Assembly: GCF_019449275.2 (NCBI RefSeq)
Contig: NZ_JAHZQZ020000014.1
Span: 643,631 to 707,630, forward strand
Reading direction: 5' to 3'
Source: Microbacterium sp. HD4P20
GTDB taxonomy: Bacteria; Actinomycetota; Actinomycetes; Actinomycetales; Microbacteriaceae
DNA length: 64,000 bases
The notes under the pieces are model-generated. The model saw only the letters and a program-made list of their open reading frames with translations, searched no databases and had not been told where the DNA came from. Shown here piece by piece: positions 7,801 to 17,027 of this stretch; the first letter of the stretch is position 1, and the number at the start of each line of letters is the position of its first letter. The translations under genes were made by a program, and so were the position numbers.

Positions 7801-9198
7801 ATGCCTCACTACGACGTCGTCATCCTTGGCGCGGGCCCCGGCGGGTACGTCGCGGCCGTCCGCAGCGCTCAGCTCGGCCTCTCGGTCGCGATCATCGAAG
7901 AGAAGTACTGGGGCGGTGTCTGCCTCAACGTCGGCTGCATCCCCTCCAAGGCGCTTCTCAAGAACGCCGACCTGGCCCACCAGTTCCACCACAAGGCGGA
8001 GCTGTTCGGTATCTCGGGCGACGTCTCGTTCGACTTCGGCGTCGCGTGGGATCGCAGCCGCAAGGTGTCCGACACGCACGTCAAGGGCATCCACTACCTG
8101 ATGAAGAAGAACAAGGTCACCGAGTACGAGGGCCGCGGTTCGTTCACCGGACCCAACGCGCTGCAGGTGACCAAGGCCGACGGGACCACCGACGAGGTCA
8201 CCTTCGACAATGCCATCATCGCCACCGGCTCGCGCGTGCGACTGCTGCCGGGCGTTCAGCTCAGCGACAACGTCGTCACCTACGAGGAGCAGATCCTCTC
8301 GCGCGACCTGCCCTCTTCGATCGTGATCGTGGGCGCAGGAGCGATCGGCATGGAGTTCGGCTTCATCCTCGCCAACTACGGCGTGAAGGTCACGATCATC
8401 GAGTTCCTCGACCGCGCGCTTCCGAACGAAGACGCCGACGTGTCGAAGGAGATCGCAAAGCAGTACAAGGGTTACGGCATCGACATCCTCACCTCGACCA
8501 AGGTCGAGACGGTCACCGATCACGGCGACAAGGTCACCGTCGCCTATACGACCAAGGACGGCACCGCCGGCTCCATCGACGCCGACAAGGTGCTCATGTC
8601 GATCGGCTTCGCCGCCAACGTCGAGGGCTTCGGGCTCGAGAGCACGGGCGTGAAGCTCAGCGATCGTGGCGCGATCGACATCGACGACCACATGCGCACC
8701 AACGTCCCGCACATCTACGCGATCGGTGACGTCACCGCCAAGCTGCAGCTCGCGCACGTCGCCGAGGCCCAGGGCGTGGTCGCCGCCGAGACGATCGCCA
8801 AGGCCGAGACCATGACGCTCGGCGACTACCGCATGATGCCCCGCGCGACCTTCTGCTCGCCCCAGGTGGCATCGTTCGGCCTCACCGAGCAGCAGGCGCG
8901 CGACGCCGGTTACGACGTGAAGGTCGCGAAGTTCCCCTTCTCGGCCAACGGCAAGGCGAACGGCCTGGGCGAGGCCATCGGTTTCGTCAAGCTCATCGCG
9001 GACGGGGAGCACCTGGAGCTGCTCGGCGGCCACATGATCGGACCCGACGTGTCGGAGCTGCTGCCCGAACTCACGCTCGCGCAGAAGTGGGACCTCACCG
9101 CGCTCGAGGCGGCGCGCAACGTGCACACGCACCCGACGCTGTCTGAGGCGGTGCAAGAGGCCTTCCACGGCCTCGCGGGTCACATGATCAACCTCTGA
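7801..9198 (+). CDS. lpd: Dihydrolipoyl dehydrogenase
   Basis: 465 residues of a pyridine-nucleotide disulfide oxidoreductase: FAD-binding GAGPGGY at 10-16, redox pair C41/C46 in [16 protein letters not shown]-binding [10 protein letters not shown], a second FAD motif YAIGDVT, and the catalytic His444-Glu449 in HTHPTLSEA. It reoxidises dihydrolipoyl groups of the pyruvate and 2-oxoglutarate dehydrogenase complexes. GarA (5534-6037) controls 2-oxoglutarate dehydrogenase, so the closeness may be meaningful. ATG 7801 is preceded by TAGGCT (7788-7793) and a 7-nt gap, suggesting a leaderless transcript. A strong hairpin follows the stop. Confidence 0.95.
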   Translation: MPHYDVVILGAGPGGYVAAVRSAQLGLSVAIIEEKYWGGVCLNVGCIPSKALLKNADLAHQFHHKAELFGISGDVSFDFGVAWDRSRKVSDTHVKGIHYLMKKNKVTEYEGRGSFTGPNALQVTKADGTTDEVTFDNAIIATGSRVRLLPGVQLSDNVVTYEEQILSRDLPSSIVIVGAGAIGMEFGFILANYGVKVTIIEFLDRALPNEDADVSKEIAKQYKGYGIDILTSTKVETVTDHGDKVTVAYTTKDGTAGSIDADKVLMSIGFAANVEGFGLESTGVKLSDRGAIDIDDHMRTNVPHIYAIGDVTAKLQLAHVAEAQGVVAAETIAKAETMTLGDYRMMPRATFCSPQVASFGLTEQQARDAGYDVKVAKFPFSANGKANGLGEAIGFVKLIADGEHLELLGGHMIGPDVSELLPELTLAQKWDLTALEAARNVHTHPTLSEAVQEAFHGLAGHMINL

Positions 9199-9207
9199 CG
9201 CCAATGT

Positions 9208-9239
9208 CGAAGGCCCGGGACGCTCGTCCCGGGCCTTCG
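9208..9239. terminator. Bidirectional hairpin terminator after lpd
   Basis: Perfect 15-bp stem CGAAGGCCCGGGACG / CGTCCCGGGCCTTCG with a 2-nt loop, placed between the ends of lpd (plus) and the CYTH gene (minus). The stem is very stable; the T-tract is poor on both strands, as is common in this group. Confidence 0.85.
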
Positions 9240-9247
9240 TCGTGAGG

Positions 9248-9892
9248 TCAGTGGCCGAGGGCTCGCGCGAGTTTGGAATCGGATGCCGCGGCCCGCGCGC
9301 CCGCGGCGAACGCGGCCTGGGCCACCGCCGTGAAGAAGGCCGCGCGCTCGTTCGCGTCGGCCGGGCCGGCGGGGCCGAGCTCGACCTCCCACTCCTGCCA
9401 CGCGCGCTCGACGCCGGAGCGTTCGTCGCGCGTGTGCACGTGGTCGTCGGCGAACTCGGCGACCACGGCTCCAGATGCGTCGAGGAGAAGCGACACGGTG
9501 CGCACATTGCGGATGCGCGCGAGCGGGAGGAAGGGGCCCCGTGTCACGTCCGCCAGTTCGTCGAACGCGGCACCGGGAGGAAAGCCGTCCTCACCGAGCG
9601 ACCACTGCAGCTCGACGCGACCGCCGTCCGCGCGGCGCGGCCCTTTGATGTGCCACCCGGCGTCCGGCCCGCCGGTGCGGCGGCGCAGCGCATAACCTGC
9701 GCGGGCAAGAGACAGCTGGGCATCATCGAGGTAGGTGGCGTCGAGCTCCCGCACCTCTTCCCCACTCACCGATGCGACTCCGGGCACGTTCGACCAGTCC
9801 GGCGCCGTCACGCCCTCGTCGACGTCGAACTTCAGCTCGACCTCGACCGATCGGGTCGCACCCCGAGCTGAAGCGCCGTCACCGTCGGTCAC
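9248..9892 (-). CDS. CYTH-domain protein (triphosphatase-like)
   Basis: 214 residues from GTG 9892. The N-terminal signature VEVELKFDV contains the ExExK motif of the CYTH (CyaB-thiamine triphosphatase) superfamily. Later charged strands (YALRRRTGGPDAGWHIKGPR, RVELQW, VVAEFADDHVHTR) fit the tunnel-forming barrel that binds triphosphate and metal. Bacterial members hydrolyse inorganic triphosphate or related compounds; the exact substrate cannot be read. The start overlaps the preceding small gene by 14 nt, so the two form an operon. Confidence 0.8.
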   Translation of the reverse strand: MTDGDGASARGATRSVEVELKFDVDEGVTAPDWSNVPGVASVSGEEVRELDATYLDDAQLSLARAGYALRRRTGGPDAGWHIKGPRRADGGRVELQWSLGEDGFPPGAAFDELADVTRGPFLPLARIRNVRTVSLLLDASGAVVAEFADDHVHTRDERSGVERAWQEWEVELGPAGPADANERAAFFTAVAQAAFAAGARAAASDSKLARALGH

Positions 9893-10112
9893 GTGCGGTG
9901 TCGTTGTACGGGTCGATGTCGTCTTCGGACTCGACGAACCAGAACTCGGCCTCGGTGGGGCCATCGCCCTCGCCGGTGTTCTCGGGCGAGCCCTTGCGCT
10001 CGTAGACCACCTGCGTCTCGCTGTAGGGAACGATCATGCGATCCAGCCGTGGGTCCTCAAGGGGCAGGAGCTGTCCGTCGAGCGGTCCGCCGTGAAGTCG
10101 TGCGATAGCCAT
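9879..10112 (-). CDS. Hypothetical protein, 77 aa
   Basis: Small acidic soluble protein, MAIARLHGGPLDGQLLPL at its start, with an acidic C-terminus (EFWFVESEDDIDPYNDT). I do not recognise a named family. A TAGGCT box at 10124-10119 lies 6 nt before the ATG (10112), so translation is probably leaderless. Upstream partner of the CYTH gene. Confidence 0.7.
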   Translation of the reverse strand: MAIARLHGGPLDGQLLPLEDPRLDRMIVPYSETQVVYERKGSPENTGEGDGPTEAEFWFVESEDDIDPYNDTARDRR

Positions 10113-10195
10113 GAGCCGAGCCTAGCCCCGGCGTCGCGGTCACAGGCGGGCCTTGACACGCCGCGCCCGCGGTCGCGTTCGCCGGGCGTCATGCG

Positions 10196-10226
10196 TGCAA
10201 GCGCTTCCAGCTTGGGCCCCTAGAAT
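10196..10226 (+). promoter_or_regulatory. glgP promoter with cre/LacI-type operator
   Basis: TGCAAGCGCTTCCA (10196-10209) fits the cre-like LacI/GalR-family operator pattern TGNAANCGNTNNCA at every fixed position. It is followed by a good -10 box TAGAAT (10221-10226), only 6 nt before the GTG start of glgP at 10233. The operator covers the -35 region, so a LacI-family repressor could block the promoter, and the mRNA would be leaderless. Confidence 0.6.
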
Positions 10227-10232
10227 GCACGC

Positions 10233-12791
10233 GTGAAGGCCATCCGAACGTTCACCGTCCGCCCCGTGCTCGCCGAACCCCTCGCCCCCCTGGATCGCCT
10301 CGCGTCGAACTGGCGTTGGTCGTGGAGCCGCTCCACGCACGCACTGTTCGCATCGATGCACCCGGCGCTGTGGGACGAGATCGGCGCGAATCCCGCCCGC
10401 ATGCTCGGAGCGGTCGGTCAGGAGCGTCTGGACGAGCTCGCTCAGGACGAATCGTTCGTCGCCCGTGTGCGAGAAGAGGACGAACGGCTCAGCGCCTATC
10501 TCACCGGGGAACGCTGGTACCAGGGCATGGCGGGCAGCAAGCCCGCCCACATCGCGTACTTCTCCCCCGAGTTCGGCGTCGACGGCTCACTGCCGCAGTA
10601 CTCCGGTGGCCTCGGCATCCTCGCCGGCGATCATCTCAAGAGCGCGTCCGACCTGGGCGTCCCCCTCACCGGGGTGGGCCTGTTCTACCGAGCCGGGTAT
10701 TTCCGCCAGTCAATCGGCGACGACGGCTGGCAGCGCGAGAGCTACCCCCTCTTGGACCCGTACGGGCTGGGCCTGACGCTGCTCCGCGATCACGGCGGCT
10801 CCCCCGTCGAGATCACGCTCGACCTTCCCGGCGACCGGCGCCTGCACGCCAGGATCTGGGTGGCCGATATCGGGCGGGTTCCGCTGCTGCTGCTCGACTC
10901 CGAGACGCCGTCGAACTCCGACGACATGCGCAAGGTCACCGACCGTCTCTACGGCGGTGGCGGCGAGCACCGCCTGCTGCAGGAGCTGCTGCTGGGCGTC
11001 GGCGGTGTGCGCGCTGTGCGCGCATGGTGCGAGATCACCGGCCGACCGGCTCCGGAGGTGTACCACACCAACGAGGGCCACGCCGGATTCCAGGGACTCG
11101 AGCGGATGTCGGAACTCATCACACGCGATGGGCTCACGTTCGACGAAGCGCTGGCCCAGGTTCGCGCGTCCACGGTCTTCACCACGCACACGCCGGTTCC
11201 CGCCGGCATCGACCGCTTCTCGCGCGACCTCATCGCCGGGGTGCTGGCAGGCGGTCTCTTCCAGGGCCTGGACGCCGGTCGCGCGATCGCGCTGGGGCTC
11301 GAGACCTGGGACGGCGGCGACCAGGGCGTATTCAACATGGCGGTGCTCGGCCTGCATCTCGGCCAGCACGCGAACGGCGTGTCGGTGCTGCACGGCGCGG
11401 TGAGCCGCGGCATGTTCGGGCACCTGTGGCCCGGCGTCGACACCGACGAGGTGCCGATCACGTCGATCACCAACGGGGTGCACGCTCCCACCTGGGTGCA
11501 CCCGGCCCTGAAGGCGCTGAGCGAGCGAGTGTGGGGCGACGCCTACACCGATACCCACGACTGGACCGACCGCGAGGCGGTCACCGACGCCGAGTTGTGG
11601 GGCGTTCGCCAGCAGATGAAGGGCGCACTCGTCGCCGAAGCACGACGCCGGGTAGCCGGCTCCGTGGCCAACGGCAATGGAGTGACGCATTCTTGGATCG
11701 GCGACCTGCTCAGCCCCGACGTGCTCACAATCGGCTTCGCGCGACGCGTGCCGACCTACAAGCGCCTCACGCTCATGCTGCGGGACCCCGAACGCCTCAC
11801 CCGGTTGCTGACCGACCCCGAGCGACCGGTGCAGATCGTGATCGGCGGCAAGTCGCATCCGGCCGACGACTCGGGAAAGATCCTGATCCAGCAGCTGGTG
11901 CGCTACAGCCGTGACCCGAAGGTGCGGGGTCGGATCGTCTTCCTGCCCGACTACGACATCACTCTCGCCAAGGACCTGTACCCCGGCTGCGACGTGTGGC
12001 TGAACAACCCGCTGCGCCCGCTCGAGGCCTGCGGGACGAGCGGTATGAAGGCCGCGCTCAACGGCGCGCTGAACCTGTCGATCCTCGACGGCTGGTGGGA
12101 CGAGTGGTTCGACGGCGAGAACGGCTGGGCAATCCCCAGCGCCGACACCGCAGCGAATGACGAGGAGCGCGACGACGCCGAGGCGGCGTCCCTGTACGAC
12201 CTCATCGAGAACCAGCTGGTGCCGAAGTTCTACGAGCGTGAGGGCGGCATCCCGCTCGCGTGGCTGGGCATGGTGCGCCACACCATGACGGACCTCGGAA
12301 CCAAAGCCACGAGCGACAGGATGGTGAAGGACTACGTCCAGCGACTGTACGTGCCGGCAGCCGCGCACGATGCTGCGCTGCGGGCCGACGGCTTCGGCCA
12401 GGCCAAGGCGCTCGCGGCCTTCATCGGGCGCGTGAAGGATGCGTGGAGCCGTATCTCGATCGCGAGCGTAGACAGCTCCGGCATCCCTCAGCAGGCGCAG
12501 GCCGGCGACACGCTCGAAGTGCGGGCCGACGTGCGGCTGGACGGACTGTCGCCCGAGGACGTTGCGGTCGAACTGGTCTACGGCCGCACGGACGAGGACG
12601 ACGCCCTGGCGGCTGAGCACTCGGTGCACCGCCTGGTGCCGGCGGGATCGGCGGTCGACGGGGTCGTGACGTTCACGGGTGCTCTGCCGCTCAACGTCAC
12701 AGGCACGTTCGGCTACGCGGTGCGCGTCGTGCCGCGGCACGAGCAACTGGTGTCTCCGGTGGAGCTGGGCCTGGTGACGTACGCCTCCTGA
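10233..12791 (+). CDS. glgP: Alpha-glucan (glycogen/maltodextrin) phosphorylase
   Basis: 852 residues of the bacterial short-form alpha-glucan phosphorylase family, with the N-terminal DUF3417 segment (SNWRWSWSRSTHALFASM). The PLP-binding lysine is K606 in EACGTSGMKAALNGALN, and TFTTHTPVPAG and GFARRVPTYKR are typical substrate-site motifs. It releases glucose-1-phosphate from glycogen or maltodextrin. The start is GTG 10233, the first codon after the -10 box. No other glycogen genes are adjacent; the upstream LacI-type operator suggests sugar control. Confidence 0.92.
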   Translation: MKAIRTFTVRPVLAEPLAPLDRLASNWRWSWSRSTHALFASMHPALWDEIGANPARMLGAVGQERLDELAQDESFVARVREEDERLSAYLTGERWYQGMAGSKPAHIAYFSPEFGVDGSLPQYSGGLGILAGDHLKSASDLGVPLTGVGLFYRAGYFRQSIGDDGWQRESYPLLDPYGLGLTLLRDHGGSPVEITLDLPGDRRLHARIWVADIGRVPLLLLDSETPSNSDDMRKVTDRLYGGGGEHRLLQELLLGVGGVRAVRAWCEITGRPAPEVYHTNEGHAGFQGLERMSELITRDGLTFDEALAQVRASTVFTTHTPVPAGIDRFSRDLIAGVLAGGLFQGLDAGRAIALGLETWDGGDQGVFNMAVLGLHLGQHANGVSVLHGAVSRGMFGHLWPGVDTDEVPITSITNGVHAPTWVHPALKALSERVWGDAYTDTHDWTDREAVTDAELWGVRQQMKGALVAEARRRVAGSVANGNGVTHSWIGDLLSPDVLTIGFARRVPTYKRLTLMLRDPERLTRLLTDPERPVQIVIGGKSHPADDSGKILIQQLVRYSRDPKVRGRIVFLPDYDITLAKDLYPGCDVWLNNPLRPLEACGTSGMKAALNGALNLSILDGWWDEWFDGENGWAIPSADTAANDEERDDAEAASLYDLIENQLVPKFYEREGGIPLAWLGMVRHTMTDLGTKATSDRMVKDYVQRLYVPAAAHDAALRADGFGQAKALAAFIGRVKDAWSRISIASVDSSGIPQQAQAGDTLEVRADVRLDGLSPEDVAVELVYGRTDEDDALAAEHSVHRLVPAGSAVDGVVTFTGALPLNVTGTFGYAVRVVPRHEQLVSPVELGLVTYAS

Positions 12792-12816
12792 GCGTCACTC
12801 CTGCACGCTCGCCGGA

Positions 12817-12830
12817 TTAAATCGTTCCAA
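12817..12830 (+). promoter_or_regulatory. Candidate LacI-type operator upstream of the PL11 gene
   Basis: TTAAATCGTTCCAA is an imperfect dyad around a central CG, of the form bound by LacI-family sugar regulators (compare TTGAAACGTTTCAA). It is one of the few AT-rich spots here and lies 17 bp before the -35 box of the lyase gene. No regulator gene is nearby. Confidence 0.45.
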
Positions 12831-12847
12831 TCTCCGGCGCGAAACCA

Positions 12848-12876
12848 TTGACCGCGGGGTCGGACTCGTCTACTGT
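12848..12876 (+). promoter_or_regulatory. Promoter of the PL11 lyase gene
   Basis: -35 TTGACC (12848-12853), 17-bp spacer, -10 TACTGT (12871-12876). Transcription would begin about 30 nt before the ATG at 12917. Confidence 0.6.
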
Positions 12877-12916
12877 CGGCGCGGAAAGCGTATTCCACCG
12901 ACCGAGGGACTCGACG

Positions 12917-15442
12917 ATGAACCTCCGCAGAACATCCGTCCGCGCACTCGTGGCAGGTACCGCCGCGTGCGCCCTTGCCGTCGGGCTCGCTCCGCCGGCG
13001 TACGCAGAAGCGCCCACCCCCAGCAGCCAGCTCGAAGCGCTCGATCGCGGTCTGGTCGCCGTCGCGACCGAGGAGGGCGTCTTCCTCAGCTGGCGCCTGC
13101 TCGCGACCGAGGCCGGCCCCGCCACCGATACGGGGGTGAGCGGGCCGTCGTTCGCGGTGTTCCGCGACGGCCAGCGCATCGCGACAGTCGACGCCAGCAC
13201 GAACTACGCCGACCCGGAAGGCACGACGTCGTCGACCTACACGGTGGCCCCCGCCTGGCACGACATCACGGGCGAGCAGTCGGCGCCTACATCGGTGTGG
13301 AGCGAAGGCTTCTACGACCTGCCGCTGCGCAAGCCGGACGACGGCGTGACCCCGGCAGGCGAGGCGTACACCTACGCGGCGAACGACGCCTCCGTCGCCG
13401 ATGTGGACGGCGACGGAGCACTCGAGTTCGTCATCAAGTGGGACCCGTCCAACGCCAAGGACGTGTCGCAGAAGGGATACACCGGTCCGGTGTACATCGA
13501 CACCTACGAACTCGACGGCACGCTGCTGAACCGCATCGACCTGGGCGTCAACATCCGCGCCGGCGCCCACTACACGCAGTTCATGGTCTACGACTTCGAC
13601 GGCGACGGGCGATCCGAGACGATGCTGAAGACCGCCCCGGGCACCACCTCGATCCAATACGACGCCGGCGGAGCCGTCGTCGCCGAAGCGAGCATCACGA
13701 TGCCCGCCGAAGATGTCGCAGCCGGCTACTCGCACGCCGATGACTATCGCCTGAGCGCTGCCGGCTACCGGGAGCACCTCATCGAGATGTTCCAGGGATG
13801 GTCGGAGCATCCTGAAGTCGTCGCCGGCACGTGGCCCGCCACGCTCGAGGAGGCGTTCGGCATCCCCATCGAGCACGAGTATCCCCTCTCGACCGAGTCG
13901 GCGACCGCGCTGGCCGACTACTTCATCACCACGTACGCGCCCGCCCGGAGCGGGCGCAACGACCTGACCACGTTCGAGGGCTTCATCCTCGACGGACCGG
14001 AGTACCTCACGGTGTTCGACTCGGCCACCGGCGCCGAGCTCGAGACAGTGCGGTATGAGCCCGGGCGCGGCGACGACGGCCTGCTGTGGGGCGACTACGC
14101 GATGTCCCGCATCGAGCCCGGCAACCGCGTGGATCGCTTCCTCGCGGGCGTCGCCTACCTCGACGGAGTCCGCCCGTCGGCCGTCTTCGCGCGCGGCTAC
14201 TACACCCGCGCGACGATCGCGGCGTACGACTGGGACGGCGAGCACCTGCAGCAGCGCTGGTTCGTCGACAGCGGGCACGTGCCCATGACGAATCCGTTCA
14301 ACGACGGCCCGCACGGGCGTGACGGGACCGATCCGGAGTACGGCACGCTCACGACGCAGGGCTTCCACTCGCTGAGCGCCTCCGATGTGGACGGCGACGG
14401 AAAGCAGGAGATCGTCTACGGCGCCGCCACCATCGACGACGACGGCGGTCTGCTCTACAGCTCCTTCGACGTTCTGCCCGAGGGCAGCGCCGCACCCGGC
14501 GACAACGTGCGCCTGGGGCACGGCGACGCGATGCACGTCACCGACATCGACCCGGATCGCCCGGGCCTGGAGATCTGGACGGTGCACGAGGGTGGCGCCT
14601 ACGCGCCGTACGGCTCAGCGATGCGGGATGCTGCGACCGGCGAGGTTCTCTTCGGCGCCTACTCGGGTCGCGACACCGGCCGCGGCATGATCGGCGACGT
14701 GCGCGCCGATGTGCCGGGCATCGAGGTCTGGGCGAGTATGCCCAACGGCACCGACGGCTCAGGTCTGCTGAGCGCGACCGGCGGCGCGCTCGAGCCGTCG
14801 ACACCCGGCACCAACCAGTCGATCCGCTGGGCCGCCGATCTCACCACGCAGGTGGTGAACGGCTCCGGCGATGCAACCCCGACGATCGACGACTGGACGC
14901 GCGGGACCCTCCTCACGGCCGAAGGCACCCGCACGAACAACGGCACCAAGGGCAATCCGTCTCTCGTGGCCGACGTCCTGGGCGACTGGCGCGAAGAGCT
15001 GGTGGTTCGAACCGTCGACTCGAGTGCGGTGCGCATCTACACCAGCACCGAGGTCACGACCCACAAGCTGCCGACGCTCCTGCACGACGCGCAGTACCGG
15101 GCCGAGGTCGCGCGTCAGAACACGACCTACAACCAGCCGTCCTACACGAGCTACTACCTCGCGAGCGACATGGACTTCGCGAACGTGCCGGTGCGCACCG
15201 AGGCGGCCACACCGCGGGCGCCGAGGTTCATCGACCCGCGGGGATCGCTGGCGGACTTCGTGATCGTGGTGCCCGACCGCCGCTTCGACTACTACGTCGA
15301 CGGCGAGAAGGTGCGCGCCCCGCTCGTCAGAGTCGCGCGGGGCGAGGAGGTCACCGTCACCGCCGTGCCGAAGGCCGGCATCTCGGTGGCCGCGGGCGCC
15401 GAGTCGACCTGGACGTACACTTTCAGCGCCGGCCGGCGCTGA
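12917..15442 (+). CDS. Secreted rhamnogalacturonan lyase (PL11 family)
   Basis: 841 residues from ATG 12917, which places an intact Sec signal peptide (RRTSVRALVAGTAACALAVG, cut after AYA) at the N-terminus; the longer frame upstream lacks it. The body is a beta-propeller with repeated calcium-binding loops (DVDGDGALEF, DFDGDGRSET, DVDGDGKQEI) and family motifs such as YTYAANDASVADVDGDG and PSLVADVLGDWREELV of the YesW/PL11 group, which cleave the rhamnogalacturonan I backbone of pectin. A C-terminal bacterial Ig-like segment (about 765-841) ends the protein. No other pectin genes are linked; an upstream LacI-type operator suggests sugar induction. Confidence 0.88.
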   Translation: MNLRRTSVRALVAGTAACALAVGLAPPAYAEAPTPSSQLEALDRGLVAVATEEGVFLSWRLLATEAGPATDTGVSGPSFAVFRDGQRIATVDASTNYADPEGTTSSTYTVAPAWHDITGEQSAPTSVWSEGFYDLPLRKPDDGVTPAGEAYTYAANDASVADVDGDGALEFVIKWDPSNAKDVSQKGYTGPVYIDTYELDGTLLNRIDLGVNIRAGAHYTQFMVYDFDGDGRSETMLKTAPGTTSIQYDAGGAVVAEASITMPAEDVAAGYSHADDYRLSAAGYREHLIEMFQGWSEHPEVVAGTWPATLEEAFGIPIEHEYPLSTESATALADYFITTYAPARSGRNDLTTFEGFILDGPEYLTVFDSATGAELETVRYEPGRGDDGLLWGDYAMSRIEPGNRVDRFLAGVAYLDGVRPSAVFARGYYTRATIAAYDWDGEHLQQRWFVDSGHVPMTNPFNDGPHGRDGTDPEYGTLTTQGFHSLSASDVDGDGKQEIVYGAATIDDDGGLLYSSFDVLPEGSAAPGDNVRLGHGDAMHVTDIDPDRPGLEIWTVHEGGAYAPYGSAMRDAATGEVLFGAYSGRDTGRGMIGDVRADVPGIEVWASMPNGTDGSGLLSATGGALEPSTPGTNQSIRWAADLTTQVVNGSGDATPTIDDWTRGTLLTAEGTRTNNGTKGNPSLVADVLGDWREELVVRTVDSSAVRIYTSTEVTTHKLPTLLHDAQYRAEVARQNTTYNQPSYTSYYLASDMDFANVPVRTEAATPRAPRFIDPRGSLADFVIVVPDRRFDYYVDGEKVRAPLVRVARGEEVTVTAVPKAGISVAAGAESTWTYTFSAGRR

Positions 15443-15450
15443 TCACGCCG

Positions 15451-15502
15451 ACGGATGCCTCGGCACAGGCTGGCCGGTCCAGTCCGGTGCCGAGGCATCC
15501 GT
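15451..15502. terminator. Long perfect hairpin between lyase and amidotransferase genes
   Basis: 16-bp perfect inverted repeat, ACGGATGCCTCGGCAC (15451-15466) and its complement (15487-15502), with a 20-nt loop. Located 8 nt after the lyase stop; a probable terminator without a T-tract. Confidence 0.6.
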
Positions 15503-15524
15503 TCGCGCCCCTTAGGCTGTGCAG

Positions 15525-16256
15525 GTGAAGCCCTTCGTCCTCCTCGCCACTCGAGCCGAGGACGTCCCCGCCGACGAGGAGTACGCACTCTTCCTCCGCT
15601 ACAGCGGGCTCGAGGAGCGCGATCTGGTGCGCGTGCGGCTCGAGGCCGGACCGATGCCGCGACTGGACCTCGACGGCCTCTCGGGCATCTTCGTCGGCGG
15701 CGGTCCGTTCAACGCCTCCGACCCTGTCGAGACGAAGTCGCCGGTTCAGCGGCGGGTCGAGGCCGAGTTCGATGTGCTCCTGGACGAGGTCGTGGCGCGG
15801 GACTTCCCCTTCCTCGGGGCCTGCTACGGCGTCGGCACCCTCGGTGCTCACCAGGGCGCCGTGATCGACCGCCGCTACGGCGAGCCGATCAGCGTCGTAC
15901 CCGTCGCCAAGACGCGGGCCGGAGCATCCGACCCCCTTCTCGACGATCTGCCGGTGAGGTTCGACGCGTTCGTCGGCCACAAGGAGGCGATCTCGCAGCT
16001 GCCGGCCACCGCGACGCTGCTGGCCTCGTCGCCGGCGTGCCCGGTGCAGATGTTCCGGGTCGGCGCGAACGTGTATGCCACGCAGTTCCACCCCGAGCTC
16101 GACGTCGAGGGCATCACGACGCGCATCCACGCCTACGCCGGGCACGGCTACTTCGGTGCCGACGAGCTCGAGCTCACTCTGGCTGCCGTGCACCGGGCCG
16201 CGGTCTCTCACCCGAGCCGCCTGCTGCGCGCCTTCGTCGAGCGATACGCACGATAG
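15525..16256 (+). CDS. Class I glutamine amidotransferase-like protein
   Basis: 243 residues with the GATase-1 triad: nucleophile C100 in GACYGVG, then H189 and E191 in QFHPELD. It resembles the stand-alone GMP-synthase-like amidotransferases (YfeJ/GuaA-N type), which transfer ammonia from glutamine to an unknown acceptor or hydrolyse gamma-glutamyl compounds. I choose GTG 15525 rather than 15519 because TAGGCT (15513-15518) sits exactly 6 nt before it, the leaderless spacing seen elsewhere in this window. The last 21 nt, including the stop, are duplicated in tandem. Confidence 0.82.
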   Translation: MKPFVLLATRAEDVPADEEYALFLRYSGLEERDLVRVRLEAGPMPRLDLDGLSGIFVGGGPFNASDPVETKSPVQRRVEAEFDVLLDEVVARDFPFLGACYGVGTLGAHQGAVIDRRYGEPISVVPVAKTRAGASDPLLDDLPVRFDAFVGHKEAISQLPATATLLASSPACPVQMFRVGANVYATQFHPELDVEGITTRIHAYAGHGYFGADELELTLAAVHRAAVSHPSRLLRAFVERYAR

Positions 16257-16277
16257 GTCGAGCGATACGCACGATAG
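16236..16277 (+). repeat. Perfect 21-bp tandem duplication over the gene end
   Basis: Positions 16236-16256 (last six codons plus TAG of the amidotransferase) are repeated exactly at 16257-16277, so two identical in-frame stops follow each other. It looks like a recent slippage event with no effect on the protein. Confidence 0.95.
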
Positions 16278-16292
16278 AAGGGGCGCTGCCCC

Positions 16293-17027
16293 TCATCCGG
16301 TGACGACACGTGCGACGGACGCCTCCCCCGCCGGCACGAAGCCTTCCAGCTCCGGTCCGAGTCCGATGTCGGCGAGTACGAGCTCTCCGGCCAGCTCGGG
16401 GCCTCTGCCCGTGACGAGGCCGGCCTTGACGGCACCGAACGTGACCGTGACGGATGCCGGCAGGACATGCGCGCCGCTCTCTCCGGTGTCGGGGTGAAGG
16501 CCGCTGGGCAGATCCACGGCGATCACGCGCGAGCGTCCGGCGCGCACGGCCGGAAGCAGCGCGTCAACTGCCTCCCGCGCGTTGCCGCGAAGCTCGAGGT
16601 CGGTCGTCCCGATTCCGAGGATCCCGTCGAGGATGATGTCGTACGCCTCAGCTGCCTCTCTCACCGCGGGGATCTCCACTCGCCGTGCGCCCGCGCCCAG
16701 AGCTGCGGCGAGCCCGGTCTCGTTCACACGCACCCCGACGGTCAGTACGTCGACGTCCAGCTCGTCGGCCAGGATGGCAGCCGCGTACAGCGCGTCGCCG
16801 CCGTTGTCGCCGCTGCCGGCGAGAACGAGCACGTGACGGGCATGGGCGGTGTGGATCGGATGCGGCGACGAAACCTCTCCGTCGACCTCGTCCGCGTCGC
16901 GGGACAGGCCGCGGACGACCTCCGCGAGAGCGGCTGCGGCGCGCCCCATGAGAGGTTGCTCCGCAGCGAGCAGCGGGGCCTCCGCGATCCGCACCTGCTC
17001 GGCGGTGAACACCGGTACCTGCGTCAC
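16293..17027 (-). CDS. nnrE: NAD(P)H-hydrate epimerase
   Basis: 244 residues, YjeF N-terminal-domain family. Visible motifs: MGRAAAAL near the start, the GSGDNGGDALYAA nucleotide loop at about 71-83, and AVDLPSGLHPDTGE with the active-site Asp. It epimerises damaged R-NAD(P)HX to S-NAD(P)HX for repair by the ADP/ATP-dependent dehydratase (NnrD), which is not fused here as it is in many bacteria. GTG start 17027 overlaps the stop of the upstream membrane gene (GTGA). Confidence 0.9.
   Translation of the reverse strand: MTQVPVFTAEQVRIAEAPLLAAEQPLMGRAAAALAEVVRGLSRDADEVDGEVSSPHPIHTAHARHVLVLAGSGDNGGDALYAAAILADELDVDVLTVGVRVNETGLAAALGAGARRVEIPAVREAAEAYDIILDGILGIGTTDLELRGNAREAVDALLPAVRAGRSRVIAVDLPSGLHPDTGESGAHVLPASVTVTFGAVKAGLVTGRGPELAGELVLADIGLGPELEGFVPAGEASVARVVTG

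Noticed and set aside
7651..9507. 618-codon open frame on the minus strand opposite lpd
   Set aside because: lpd on the plus strand has all catalytic motifs; the antisense frame is composition-driven.
10710..12746. 678-codon open frame on the minus strand opposite glgP
   Set aside because: Antisense shadow of a GC-rich gene; no recognisable motif and low-complexity His/Arg/Val composition.
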